The notes under the pieces were generated by a model that saw only the letters and a list, made by a program, of their open reading frames with translations, was not told the DNA's origin and did not search any database. A stretch of DNA of 64,000 nt, from the NCBI RefSeq assembly GCF_014649695.1, contig NZ_BMTN01000017.1, forward strand, positions 1-64,000, given 5' to 3'. Position 1 is the stretch's first letter; every line of letters begins with the position of its first letter. The DNA comes from Streptomyces kurssanovii. Its GTDB lineage: Bacteria > Actinomycetota > Actinomycetes > Streptomycetales > Streptomycetaceae. Shown here piece after piece: positions 19,893-28,668 of this stretch. Position numbers and translations under genes: made by a program.

Positions 19893-21622
19893 GAGGCGTC
19901 TCCGTCTTCATCGGTGGTGGGAGGTGCGGCCCGCCCGTCGCGGCCGTCCGGGGCGGAAGCGCCGTCACGGCCGTACGGGTACCGGACGCGCGGGCCTGGC
20001 GTGGTCAGCGCGGCCAGGGAAGCCGGGGTGCGCCAGTCGGCCGGGGGCGCGGCGTGCGGGATGAGGTCCGGCATCGCGAGCCGCGCGAGGTCGGTGCCGG
20101 CGGTCCGGGCGAGCTCGGCCTCGGCCTGCGCGGTGGTCAGAGCGCCGAGCCGCCGGGGCGCCTCCGGCTGGTTCACGGCGGCATAGCGCTCGCGCTGGGA
20201 AGCCTCCAGGTCCTTCTTCAGGCGGCGCGCACGGGCGGCCCGCGCTTTCCGTACAGCGCTGACCTGTTCCTCGGTGGCCTGATCGGCCAGGTCCGCGGGA
20301 CCCAGGTAGCGGCCGGTGGCCGCGTGGTAGACCTCGATGCGGTGGTCGTGGTGGGGCATGAAGCGGATACGGACCTGGATCCCGGTCTGGCCGGTCATCC
20401 ACGGCCCCACGTAGTCGCGTTTCCTGAAGCGAATGCCGCGGGTGGTCAGCGTGCGGGTACCGGCGTCCTCCAGAGTGAACGTCCACAGATCCGCGGCCGG
20501 CACGTCCCGCAGCGGAGTGGGATCGTCCTGCCACGCCTGAAGCGGAGTCTTTCCCCGCAACGGCGCCGGGCGGTGCTCGGTGTTCCACCAGAGCGTCCAG
20601 GCCAGCAGCCGGGCGGTGAAGCCCTCGAAGGCCAGCAGCACTTCGTCCTTCGGGCGGGAGGAGCGTTTACCGGGGCGCGGCTGGCGGGCGTAGCCGGGCA
20701 GCGCGGCCAGGAACATGCCCTCCACCGCCCGGTTCAGCCCCTCCACCGTGCCCTTGAGGTGAGGGGTGTAGGCGGGCAGGTCCTCCACCGTCACGTCCAG
20801 GAGATCGAACGCGGCCGTCACCGTCCTGGACAGGAAGTCCTTGCCGCGGTCCACCCGCACTTTCTCCGGCAGGCCGCCGAACGGGCCGTAGGGGTCCTCG
20901 CGCAGGACCGCGGAGCGCAGCGCGGCCAGCACCGACTCCCGCGACGGATGCACCGGAGTGACCGCGACGCCGGTGATCGCGTTCGTCGCGCAGTCGGTGA
21001 ACCAGGTGATCCACGGCCTGCGGGCCTTGCCCTCGACGTCGACCAGCACCGGGGCCTGCATGTGGTCGGTCTCCCACACCTGATTGCGCCAGCCCCGCGG
21101 CCGGGCCAGGAACACATCGTGCTTGCGCGCCGCCCGCTCCCCACCCGCAAGCCCCGCCCGCTCCCCCGGCGTCAGATCACGGCGGATCGCCCGGTGCAGC
21201 GTCGGAATCGACGGAGGCGGATCCCCCTCGCCCCTGGCCGCGCGAGCGGCCAGCTCACGATGAACCGCCGCAACGTTGCCCTTCCACAGCCCCAGCAAAG
21301 CCCGGACCTCATCAGTAACCGTGAACCGCCCGGGATACGCGGCCCGCTCCCCCGGTACCCGGACCGCAGCCTCATCCCGCTCGGCGGCCGCCAACCACCG
21401 CCACACCGCACGCTCCCGCACCCCGAGCACGTCCGCCGCCGACCTCACCCGCGTGGTGGTGAGCATCCCCTCCCGCCGCAGGGCCAGCAGACGGCGCACC
21501 GCCGGTCCCCGCAACGCCCGAACCGACGCAGCCGGCAAAGCCCCACTCGAACCACCACCCGCTCCTTCCGGGACCGGGTCCTGCTCTCCCTGATCCACAC
21601 CCCTGAGCACACCAACACCCAC
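19889..21622 (-). CDS. Mu/TnsB-type DDE transposase
   Basis: 577 residues. An N-terminal helix-turn-helix region (TRVRSAADVLGVRERAVWRW) is followed by the rve-type catalytic core: WETDHMQAPVLVDVEG (first Asp), then KVRVDRGKDFLSRTV (second Asp), then LKGTVEGLNRAVEGMF (Glu). A Mu-transposase C-terminal beta-barrel follows, with FRKRDYVGPWMTG, and a basic coiled tail. It is the first gene of a three-gene operon with the ATPase and accessory protein. The catalytic residues are intact. Confidence 0.85.
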   Translation of the reverse strand: MGVGVLRGVDQGEQDPVPEGAGGGSSGALPAASVRALRGPAVRRLLALRREGMLTTTRVRSAADVLGVRERAVWRWLAAAERDEAAVRVPGERAAYPGRFTVTDEVRALLGLWKGNVAAVHRELAARAARGEGDPPPSIPTLHRAIRRDLTPGERAGLAGGERAARKHDVFLARPRGWRNQVWETDHMQAPVLVDVEGKARRPWITWFTDCATNAITGVAVTPVHPSRESVLAALRSAVLREDPYGPFGGLPEKVRVDRGKDFLSRTVTAAFDLLDVTVEDLPAYTPHLKGTVEGLNRAVEGMFLAALPGYARQPRPGKRSSRPKDEVLLAFEGFTARLLAWTLWWNTEHRPAPLRGKTPLQAWQDDPTPLRDVPAADLWTFTLEDAGTRTLTTRGIRFRKRDYVGPWMTGQTGIQVRIRFMPHHDHRIEVYHAATGRYLGPADLADQATEEQVSAVRKARAARARRLKKDLEASQRERYAAVNQPEAPRRLGALTTAQAEAELARTAGTDLARLAMPDLIPHAAPPADWRTPASLAALTTPGPRVRYPYGRDGASAPDGRDGRAAPPTTDEDGDAS

Positions 21623-21649
21623 CGGCCAGCGGATCAGAACTCACGAAAC

Positions 21650-21810
21650 TGAGACAGCGTCACCCCTCACACGATAACGCTCCACGACAGCGATGCCTCG
21701 TGGATCTCTCACCTGCAGGACAGCGACCCCGTAACCCCGAAACAACCCATGACCAGCATCAACATCCTCAACCCTCGCTGTCTCTCACTCCACTGTCACA
21801 AAACCGAGAG
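21650..21810. repeat. Repeated GACAGCG motifs at the transposon right end
   Basis: GACAGCGT at 21653 and GACAGCGA at 21686 and 21719 are direct repeats spaced 33 bases apart. An inverted copy, CGCTGTCTC, is at 21776. Tn7-like and Mu-like ends carry arrays of transposase binding sites with such spacing. No counterpart was found on the other side. Confidence 0.4.
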
Positions 21811-21814
21811 ATCG

Positions 21815-22618
21815 CAGGTGGCAGAACAGCGACGGGCCTACGGGGCAGGGCAGATGACCGGCCGGCGCGCCCAACGGCTGGAGAAGCTGGGCATGGTCTG
21901 GAACCTCGCGGATGAACGCTTCCAGGAGAACCTGGAAGCCGCGAAGGCGTACTACGACCAACACTGGACCCTGTGCGCGCCCCGATCCGCCACCATGCTC
22001 GACAGGCCGGTCGGCCAGTGGCTCTCGAATTTGAGACGGCCGGGTGCCCTGGACGGCCACCCCGAATGGAAGACCGCGCTGGACGCCGTGGACGAGCACT
22101 GGAACCCGTCATGGCCGGCGGACTGGCAACGCCACTACGCCGCCCTGCGCGAGCTCGTACGCGACGAAGAGGGCCAGGCCGACGTGATGCCCGGCCTCAC
22201 GGTCCACGGGATGGATATCGGCAAGTGGCTCGTGAAGAACCGCCAGCACGCCGTCTGGCAGGGGCTGATGGACGGGCAACGCGAGCTCCTGGAGGCGATC
22301 GGTGTCACGCCGCTCCCGTCGGCCCCCGAGGAGGCCGTGAAGCCGCCCACGACGCCGCTGAGCGCCTTCGAGCGGGGCATTGCGGCCCTGGCGCAGTACA
22401 AGACCCGCACCAGCTCTGTGACGGTCCCCAGGGCTCACGTAGAGCGGCTGGAGGACGGCACGGAGGTCAAGCTCGGAGTGTTCCTCAGCAACAGCAAGAG
22501 CCGCCGCGCGAAGCTGACCGCTGACAAGCTTCAGCAGCTCGCCGACCTCGGAATGGAGTGGGCGCAGGCGGTGCCCGGCGGCGAGCCTGCGGTCGCGCGG
22601 CAGGTGGTTCAGAAGTAG
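21815..22618 (+). pseudogene. Helicase-associated tail of a second telomeric helicase
   Basis: About 265 in-frame codons, VAEQRRAYGAGQMTGRRAQR through LADLGMEWAQAV, match the HA-repeat region of the terminal helicase, for example QRRAYRAGTMSGERAAELEG and WNPRERGWTVDWQRHYAYLG. Similarity is moderate, so this is a paralogue, not the recent duplicate. The ATPase half is missing. The frame begins right at the transposon right end, so insertion or recombination there removed the front. An ATG at 21749 lies within transposon-end DNA and is unlikely to be a native start. Confidence 0.8.
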
Positions 22619-22741
22619 CCGTGCTTTACCGCACGACACCATGGCTTTGTCCACGAGGTTGGACAGCACCTTGACACCGATTCGGGAGGCGGCAAGCCCA
22701 CGAGTCCGGCGCGCAATGTTCACGAGATCCGACAGCAGCAC
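22619..22741 (-). other. Short coding-like relic
   Basis: The minus strand reads MLLSDLVNIARRTRGLAASR followed by IGVKVLSNLVDKAMV, a helical stretch that resembles genuine protein but matches no family I know. It has no clear end and runs into the helicase tail. Confidence 0.2.
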
Positions 22742-22824
22742 GAAGAGGTGGCTGGGTCGGGCTCCGTGCCTTGACGTACGTTCGGGCCTATGACGTACGC
22801 CTCGAAATCGCGGCTGGTGGCCCA

Positions 22825-23364
22825 GTGAGCGGCTGGTGGGCCTACCTGGAGGAACGGACCTGCCGGGCTGTCGACGCCGATGTGCTGCGGGATCGTCGGC
22901 TGTCGGCGGTCAGGTCTGTCTGGGAGGCACTGCGTCCGTTGGGGGTGGGTCTGCACGAAGCCGAGCTGGTGGTGTACGCGCGATACGAGGCCCTCAGCGA
23001 CCGAGTGCAGCGCACGCCGCCCGATCCGCTCGACCTTCCCTCACTCGCCGCCCGTGCCGCAGCTCTCCCCGGCCGTGTGGCGGCGGTGGAGGCGTTTTGG
23101 GACGGCGATACCGTGCACGACTGGTTCGTGGTCCTGGTCGCAGTCCTGGACGGCCGAGAGGGGGAAAGCCACCTGGCGACCGTCTACCACCACCGTGACG
23201 GCTCTCCGCCTGGCGTTGCCGCCGCCGGGGCGGGCCGGGCGCTGGCCGGCCGACTTGGCGTGCCATTTCACTTCGCTTCCCCGGACGTCCCTGATGACGA
23301 GGCTCCGCGCTGGCGGACAGTACAGCGGCTGGCGGAAGGACGTGGCCCGCAGAGTGGTGGGTGA
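22825..23364 (+). CDS. Hypothetical protein
   Basis: 179 residues from GTG at 22825; a TTG at 22771 would add 18 residues. An Ala/Leu-rich globular protein with VSGWWAYLEERTCRAVDADV at the start and WFVVLVAVLDG in the second half. No known family, signal peptide or membrane segment recognised. Codon usage is typical of the host. It lies directly outside the complete ISL3 element, whose insertion left it intact. Confidence 0.5.
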   Translation: MSGWWAYLEERTCRAVDADVLRDRRLSAVRSVWEALRPLGVGLHEAELVVYARYEALSDRVQRTPPDPLDLPSLAARAAALPGRVAAVEAFWDGDTVHDWFVVLVAVLDGREGESHLATVYHHRDGSPPGVAAAGAGRALAGRLGVPFHFASPDVPDDEAPRWRTVQRLAEGRGPQSGG

Positions 23365-23365
23365 A

Positions 23366-23893
23366 TCAGGGTGGTTCAAAGAGGCCTGACTGTCCGGTGC
23401 CTCCCATTCTCAGGTTCTGGCTCAACTTCTGTGGTCGGTGACTTTGGGTCACCGACCAGATCTCGAAGAGGGCTTCCTCTTGTGGCGGGATCGGAGGGTC
23501 AAGGAGGTCGCGGAGGCGGGTGATCTCCTGACGCCACTTCGACCAGTTCGCAGCTTCGGCCCACTGCTCGGCGAGCTCAGACCGGTCGGAGACCACTTGG
23601 TCCAGGGCGTCGACGGCGAGCATTCGAAGGTCTCCGGGCAACTCTGGTAGCGGCTCTGATGGGCCATAGTTCAAACACACCGGCTCGCCCTCGGGATGCT
23701 GGGCGACGACCAGGGCAGCTGCGGCCACTGCCCGCTCGCCGTCGTAGATACCGAGGAAGTCCACGGGGCTGGCGGCGCGTACGAGCACACCGCGGATCAT
23801 GGGTTCGCGTTCTTCCCACGCTGCCTCGTCCAGATCACCCCCGAAGTCGGCGGCGGTGTCGTTGTCGAAGGGGCCGGTATCCCAGGTGCCCAT
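23366..23893 (-). CDS. DUF4259 protein, passenger of the ISL3 element
   Basis: 175 residues from the conserved start MGTWDTGPFDNDTAADFGGD, which defines DUF4259. Function unknown. It starts 55 bases after the transposase stop, on the same strand, inside the element. Its own stop lies beyond the IS left end: the frame reads through the inverted repeat (RPQKLSQN) and about 15 host codons. A second DUF4259 gene sits in the same position of the partial ISL3 copy at 28 kb and stops before its inverted repeat, so the association is part of the element. Confidence 0.8.
   Translation of the reverse strand: MGTWDTGPFDNDTAADFGGDLDEAAWEEREPMIRGVLVRAASPVDFLGIYDGERAVAAAALVVAQHPEGEPVCLNYGPSEPLPELPGDLRMLAVDALDQVVSDRSELAEQWAEAANWSKWRQEITRLRDLLDPPIPPQEEALFEIWSVTQSHRPQKLSQNLRMGGTGQSGLFEPP
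23434..23458. terminator. Strong hairpin at the ISL3 left end
   Basis: GGTCGGTGAC (23434-23443) pairs perfectly with GTCACCGACC (23449-23458) around TTTGG. It abuts the inverted repeat, within the DUF4259 3' end, and could stop transcription in either direction across the IS boundary. Confidence 0.55.
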
Positions 23894-23948
23894 GTCTCTC
23901 CTTGTATGGCCGTCTGGAGGATCGTCGCACTGGCCACCGACAACGAGG

Positions 23949-25543
23949 TCACGAAGCAAGCAGCACCCGCTTGCGCAGGAGCTTGAAGCCAGCGCGTCCG
24001 TACATCTGTCGCTTGATCATTTTGATGCGGTTGACGTGGCCTTCCCCGACGCCTGAGCTCCAGGGCAGGGTCAGGCCGGCTGTGACAGCTGCGAGGTCAC
24101 GTTCGAGGCCGTTGATGAAGGTGTGCATGCTGGGCAGGTCGTCGGCCCGGACCGCCGCTATCCACTCGGGGAGCCGTTCTCCTTGGCGCTGAGTGAGCAT
24201 CTGCCCGAAGGAGCGAACGTGGCCAGTGAGGGCGTCCAGCTCGGGGCAGCGGGCCAGAACGGACTTCAGTTTCAGCCGGTCCTTCTCCGCAAGGGCGTCC
24301 GGGTGGGTCAGGATCCACCCGGAGACTGTCCTGGGCGACGGCGGCCGACCACCCGGCACGGTGTCCCGAAAGGGATGAAGGTAAGCACGGACCGCCCCGT
24401 ACCCACCGGCGTATCCGTGGCTCTGGATCTCCTTCCAGAGGGTCCAGGCGTTCGTGCAGCCCTCGGCCCATCGCTCGTGCAGGTACGGCTTGAAGTCGTC
24501 GAGCTTCGTCCTGCGGTTCTGCCACTGGCCTTGGAAGAGGTCTTCCGGGCTTGCCGCGTCGGCCAAGCGCTGAACGGTGCGGTAGGTCATCCGGAGCTGA
24601 CGCGCGACTGCTCGCCGGCTGTGTCCTTCGCCGAGCATTTCGTGCACGATGGCGTGCTTCTCGCGAGTTCGATCGGCGAAGCGGTGTCCAGTCGGCCACG
24701 GTGACGTGCCAGCTTCGGGGGCCGGTGATTCGGTGACGCTCTCGGAGCTGGGAACCGTGAATGGCGCTCGCAGACAGGTCCGATGGCGCGATACGCATCG
24801 CTCGGCGGCTTCGCCGAGGTTGCGCCAGAGATGGAAACGGTCTGCGACCTGCACCGCGGTGGGAGCCCGGTGCTGGCGCCTTCGGCGAAGAACGGGGCAC
24901 GATCGCGACAGACCACCTCAACCTCAGGACACTCAGCGAGCCAGGCGGCGACAGAGGCTGCCTCACGGTCCGGCAGCAGATCCACTGGCCTGCCGGTTTC
25001 GACATTGACCAGCACGGTCCCGTAGATACGGCCCTTGCGCATCGCGTACTCGTCGATTCCCACCACCCGCGGGGCCGATGGCTGAGGGTCAGGCATCGCA
25101 TCGACCAGCCGAAGCACCGTGCTGCGGCTGACCGAGATTCCGAAGACGTCCGCAAGACGGGCTCCAGCGCGTCCGGCCAATGCAAGACCCACCTCGGCCA
25201 AGGCCGAACGCTGCCGGTCAGTCCGCTGAGCGTGACGGCGGGTCAGTCCCGGAATCTGCTCAGCGAAGGTCTGCCGTCCACAGGATGTGTCCGCGCAGAT
25301 GAACCGTCGGACCTGCAGGCGCAGCACCACACGCCTACCCGCGCTGGGCAGATCGGCAGGAAACCGCAGGTAGGACCCATGAAGCCGGTTCGACCACCTT
25401 CCACAGCCGGGACACTCAGCACCAGCCGACTTGCGGGCGATTCCGATCCAGATCGCCTCGCCGTCGTCCTCCGCTGACATCACCGCGACTTCAGGGTCCG
25501 ACAGGAACAGGAGCTCTTCCAGACGCAGCAGCACTTCGTTCAC
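23949..25543 (-). CDS. ISL3-family transposase, one-base frameshift
   Basis: The N-terminal frame has the zinc-binding CPGCGRWSNRLHGSYLRFPA and ICADTSCGRQTFAE, then VVGIDEYAMRKGRIYGTVLV (first catalytic Asp) and PEVEVVCRDRAPFFAEGA. After a break near 24866-24870 the other frame continues VADRFHLWRNLGEAAERCVS (second Asp) and ends with SSGVGEGHVNRIKMIKRQMY (catalytic Glu) and LLRKRVL. One extra G in the ACCGGG run mends the frame to about 531 residues. ATG at 25543. The element ends and target duplication are intact, so the break is either very recent or a sequencing error. Confidence 0.85.
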
Positions 25544-25755
25544 GGCCCCGAACTCTCGGGCACGACAAGGCAGCCATGGGGCATTTCAAGACGATCGAGC
25601 GAGAGCCAACATGGAGATCAACAGTCACGGAGCGTGGATGCTCCACAGAAGTTGAGCCAGAACCCATTCTCATAAACATCGCCCCAGGGCCGATCCGAAC
25701 TGCCGTCGATACTCGGATCAGGCACAAATTCCGTGAGCGTCAGGAAGGCAAGAGC

Positions 25756-26145
25756 TCAGGTTCGTTCGTCCCATTTCCATCCAGTTTCGGGGAATTGCTC
25801 GAGCAGTGCAGTGAACGAAGTTGCCTGGTGGATGGCGGACGACCAGTCCTGAGCGGAGACGTCGAGCAGGACCAGAGACGGGGGTTCCTGCCGAAAGTCG
25901 TAGGTGAGCATTTCGCGGCTTCCGTCCCCGCCGATGACAACGCTCCCAGGGAAGCGTTCCTGGAAGTCGCCAGCCTCATTGACTTCGATGAGCTCTGCAA
26001 TGGCATTGATCATCAGGAAGTCGTCAGCAGGAGGAACGAACCGGGCGATGCTCCCTTCCGTGGCCAGGAAGTGTTGGTAGTCCTCGGGAAATCGGACTCC
26101 GAAGCGGTGCTCAGCATGCGCGATCTCGTCGTCGTTCGAACTCAT
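25756..26145 (-). CDS. SMI1/KNR4 family protein
   Basis: 129 residues starting MSSNDDEIAHAEHRFGVRFP, followed by EDYQHFLATEGSIARF, the signature SMI1/KNR4 opening (helix, FGVxFPxDYxxFL, xxGG/EG), and ending SFTALLEQFPETGWKWDERT. Bacterial members are mostly immunity proteins against polymorphic toxins. No toxin gene is adjacent, although a phospholipase-D-like gene lies on the other strand. The 5' end is close to an ISL3 relic. Confidence 0.8.
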   Translation of the reverse strand: MSSNDDEIAHAEHRFGVRFPEDYQHFLATEGSIARFVPPADDFLMINAIAELIEVNEAGDFQERFPGSVVIGGDGSREMLTYDFRQEPPSLVLLDVSAQDWSSAIHQATSFTALLEQFPETGWKWDERT

Positions 26146-26167
26146 GAGCACGTTCTATCAAGGCCGG

Positions 26168-26290
26168 TCATGCCTGGTGGCGGTGGCTGCCGTGAGCTGC
26201 GGTGAGCAGGACTCGCTTCCGGAGGAGGGGAAGTTTTGCTCGTCCGAACATCTGCCGTTTGATCATCTTGATGTGGTTGACCCGTCCTTC
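26168..26290 (-). pseudogene. ISL3 transposase C-terminal relic
   Basis: The minus strand reads GRVNHIKMIKRQMFGRAKLP then LLRKRVLLTA, equal to the end of ISL3 transposases (GHVNRIKMIKRQMYGRAGFK in the complete copy). Nothing more of the element remains; the plus-strand phospholipase-like gene begins right after it. Confidence 0.85.
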
Positions 26291-27013
26291 CGCCGTGATC
26301 TGGAACAGCAGCGGCGGTCGCGGAGTCTGGGGCCCGCGATGCTCTGGGCCTTTTTGTGGGTGGACGACGCTGAGTTGCTGCAGCGCATCGCCGCGTTCCC
26401 CGCCGCATGTGTGGTGGTGAGCAAGCAGCCGCGGGGCAAACGCCACGGAGAGCGGCTGTGCAAGGTTGCCGAGGCAGTGAAAGATGCGGCCGGCTTCCCG
26501 GCTTGGGCATTCTCCGAGCTCGAAGAGCTACGGTTCCACGAGGGCGGCAAAGCACCGCTGTTGGGCCCCAGCTCACCGCGGCAGTACACCCGGTTGCCGG
26601 CGCTGCGCACCCTGGGATACCGCAAGGCCGGGAATCATCTCGTCCCGATCCTCCACACCAAAATGCTGCTGCTGGGTGAGCTGTGGTGGCACGACGAGGA
26701 CGCCCTGGGCGGGGTCGCTGATGTCACTGGCTTCACGCCGCACCGGTTGTGGCTAGGCAGCGCCAACGGTACGGAGAGCTCCCGCCGCAGCCTGGAGTTC
26801 GGGCTGTGGCTGGACGATCCGAGCCTGCTGAAGGCTGCACGGCGGTTCCTGGTCGAAGTGCTGGCCCACTCCCAGGAACTCGACCCGGACAGCGACGGCC
26901 TCGAACCCGATTTGGTCGTGCCTGACTACGACGACGAGGCCATGTGGGAAGCCATGGCAGCTCTCGCCAGCTATGACGCCGCCGAGAGCGAGGACAGCGA
27001 GGACGGTGCGTGA
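26291..27013 (+). CDS. Phospholipase D-like protein, N-terminus lost
   Basis: The frame is open from within the ISL3 relic; the first ATG free of it is at 26339. One HKD motif is seen: LVPILHTKMLLLGE (HxK), followed by RLWLGSANGTESSRRSLEFG (GSAN..S...E), which is the C-terminal half-site of PLD-family phosphodiesterases and nucleases. Usually two half-sites or a dimer form the active site, so the protein may have lost its first HKD domain or may dimerise. The tail is acidic. Such proteins occur as nucleases in conflict systems. The joint with the IS relic suggests a truncated gene. Confidence 0.65.
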   Translation, partial: RRDLEQQRRSRSLGPAMLWAFLWVDDAELLQRIAAFPAACVVVSKQPRGKRHGERLCKVAEAVKDAAGFPAWAFSELEELRFHEGGKAPLLGPSSPRQYTRLPALRTLGYRKAGNHLVPILHTKMLLLGELWWHDEDALGGVADVTGFTPHRLWLGSANGTESSRRSLEFGLWLDDPSLLKAARRFLVEVLAHSQELDPDSDGLEPDLVVPDYDDEAMWEAMAALASYDAAESEDSEDGA

Positions 27014-27085
27014 GCAGTACAGGCGAGGTCACCGCCGCCGGCTCGCCCGCTCGCAGAACGCATCGCCGTTGATCGCGCAACGCAA

Positions 27086-27114
27086 GCGGGCGTGACCGCA
27101 GCGGTCACGCCCGC
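27086..27114 (+). terminator. Terminator hairpin after the PLD-like gene
   Basis: GCGGGCGTGACC (27086-27097) and GGTCACGCCCGC (27103-27114) form a perfect 12-pair stem with a 5-base loop, 73 bases downstream of the stop codon. Confidence 0.75.
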
Positions 27115-27221
27115 GAGCACTGTCAGCGCTGCTGGGCGCTGTCGCGGATCGCGGATCGCGGCCGCCACGTCCAGCAGCGCGTAGGCGACGGCGGCCAGGC
27201 CTTCCCCCGGCGCCGCCCGAG

Positions 27222-27995
27222 GAGAAGGCGGACTCTCCGTGGCGGAGCGAGCGGTTCGCCAACCGCGTCCGAGCCCGGCACGCCACGGTCCACGCGCTGC
27301 TGAAAGCCGGCCACAGCCGCCGCTCCATCGGGCGCCAGCTTCAGATGACCCACCGCACCGTCAAGAGCCTCGCCGACGCTGCGAAGCCGGAAGACCTCTT
27401 TCGCGGCCAGTGGCAGCACAACAGGACCTCCGTCCTCGACGAGTACAAGCCCTACCTGGACGAACGCTGGGACGAGGGCTGCACCAACGCCTGGAAGCTT
27501 TGGGAGGAGATCGTTCCCTTGGGCTATCGAGGCAACTACGGCCGGGTCAGCGCCTACCTTCGAGAGAAGCGCACCTCGCCACGGCCGGTCACCGCGCAGC
27601 CGCCGACACCCCGCGTCGTGACGAGATGGATCCTCAGCCGACCCGAGACGCTGACCGAGATCGAACAGCTCCGGCTCAAGGCCGTCCTGGCCAACTGCCC
27701 CGAACTCGGCGCCCTGACCGGTCACGTCCGGTCCTTCGCCCACATGCTCACCGAGCGCCAGGGTGAACGACTCCCGCAGTGGCTCGACGCCGTCCGCCAG
27801 GCCAACCTTCCCAGCCTCCACACTCTCGCGGCCGGCATCGACCGAGATCGCGACGCGGTCATCGCCGGACTCACCCTGACCTGGAACTCCGGAGTCGTCG
27901 AAGGCCACGTCAACCGGATCAAGATGCTCAAGCGCCAGATGTTCGGCCGCGCCAGCTTCGACCTCCTGCGCGAACGGGTCCTGCTCGCCCCGTAG
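27222..27995 (+). pseudogene. ISL3 transposase, C-terminal half
   Basis: The frame opens with RSERFANRVRARHATVHALL and ends with SGVVEGHVNRIKMLKRQMFG and LLRERVLLAP. It aligns throughout with the C-terminal half of the transposase at 23949-25543, moderately diverged. The zinc finger and first catalytic Asp are missing. It is followed by a DUF4259 gene and one inverted repeat, so it is the 3' part of a related element, in opposite orientation to the complete copy. Confidence 0.85.
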
Positions 27996-28052
27996 TCATG
28001 TTGTCAGTCCCTGATGCGAGGATCCGGGCGACCTTACGCAAGGGAGATCAGC

Positions 28053-28484
28053 ATGGGCACCTGGGATACCGGTCCCTTCGACAACGACACAGCTGCGGAC
28101 TTCGCCAACGCTCTCGACGATGCCGAGCCCGGGGCACGCGAAGCCCTGATCCGAGGCGTCCTCATCCGGACGATCGACGCCACCGGCTATCTCGCGGAAG
28201 CGGAAGAGGCGGTGGCCGCCGCTGCACTCATCGCGGCGCAATGCCCGGGAGGCGAACCCGTCGACACGTCCTACGGTCCGAAAACACCTATGCCCGTGTT
28301 CCCTTCCGACCTTCGGACACTCGCCGACGAAGCCCTCGCCCGCATCGCCAGCGACGAGGCTGGTCCGGCTTCAAACTGGGTCGCCCCGGAGGACTGGAAA
28401 CAGTGGCGGGCCATACTCACGCGCCTTCGCGCAGTGCTTGTTCCGCCGCCACCTTCCATCGCTCTCTTCGACGTCCAGCCATAA
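28053..28484 (+). CDS. DUF4259 protein, second copy
   Basis: 143 residues beginning MGTWDTGPFDNDTAADFANA, with the DUF4259 features LIRGVLIRTIDATGYLAEAE and DLRTLADEALARIASDEAGP. It starts 57 bases after the transposase stop, the same arrangement as in the complete ISL3 element. AAGGGAG stands about 10 bases before the ATG. The stop precedes the terminal inverted repeat. Function unknown. Confidence 0.8.
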   Translation: MGTWDTGPFDNDTAADFANALDDAEPGAREALIRGVLIRTIDATGYLAEAEEAVAAAALIAAQCPGGEPVDTSYGPKTPMPVFPSDLRTLADEALARIASDEAGPASNWVAPEDWKQWRAILTRLRAVLVPPPPSIALFDVQP

Positions 28485-28503
28485 CGGAGCGTCACTCAGC
28501 GCG

Positions 28504-28519
28504 GAAGTTGAGCCAGAAC
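28504..28519 (+). repeat. Terminal repeat of the partial ISL3 element
   Basis: GAAGTTGAGCCAGAAC here equals the inner 14-15 bases of both inverted repeats of the complete element. It marks the right end of the partial copy. Confidence 0.85.
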
Positions 28520-28668
28520 TCCTTGGGAGGAACGAAGCCAGTGGGAGGTCTGCTCCACCGACAAGGGCAGCCGCCCCACAGAACAGTGCCACGTCGGTCA
28601 CCCCGGCGCGGCATCACCATGGCCTTGGTTCTACGTCGCTCCCGTGCTCCAGGGAAGCGGGCCGACCC

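Larger units (their letters stand above)
18020..21800 (-). mobile_element. Mu/Tn7-like transposon with three overlapping genes
   Basis: Three minus-strand genes with GTGA and ATGA overlaps encode a DDE transposase, an AAA ATPase and a third accessory protein, the gene set of TniABQ/TnsBC-type transposons. The right end probably lies between 21650 and 21815, where GACAGCG motifs repeat and the helicase-tail reading frame begins. The left end must be after the tpg stop (17963) or further out. I could not identify matching terminal inverted repeats or a target duplication, so the limits are approximate. Confidence 0.6.
23414..25664 (-). mobile_element. Complete ISL3-family element with passenger gene
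   Basis: 2251 bp bounded by perfect 22-bp inverted repeats at 23414-23435 and 25643-25664 (outer ends GGTTCTGG / CCAGAACC). Both sides carry the same 8-bp direct repeat CATTCTCA, at 23406-23413 and 25665-25672. An 8-bp target duplication is typical for ISL3. It contains a transposase (one frameshift) and, downstream of it on the same strand, a DUF4259 gene. Clean ends and a perfect duplication indicate recent insertion. Confidence 0.92.

Noticed and set aside
20054-21652. 532-codon open frame antisense to the transposase
   Set aside because: It mirrors the third-position GC bias of the real minus-strand gene, is Arg/Gly/Pro-rich and has no domain motifs.
17964-21810. Exact terminal inverted repeats of the Mu/Tn7-like transposon
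   Set aside because: Right-end GACAGCG motifs are visible, but no matching sequence or target duplication was found between tpg and 18020, so I did not assign ends.
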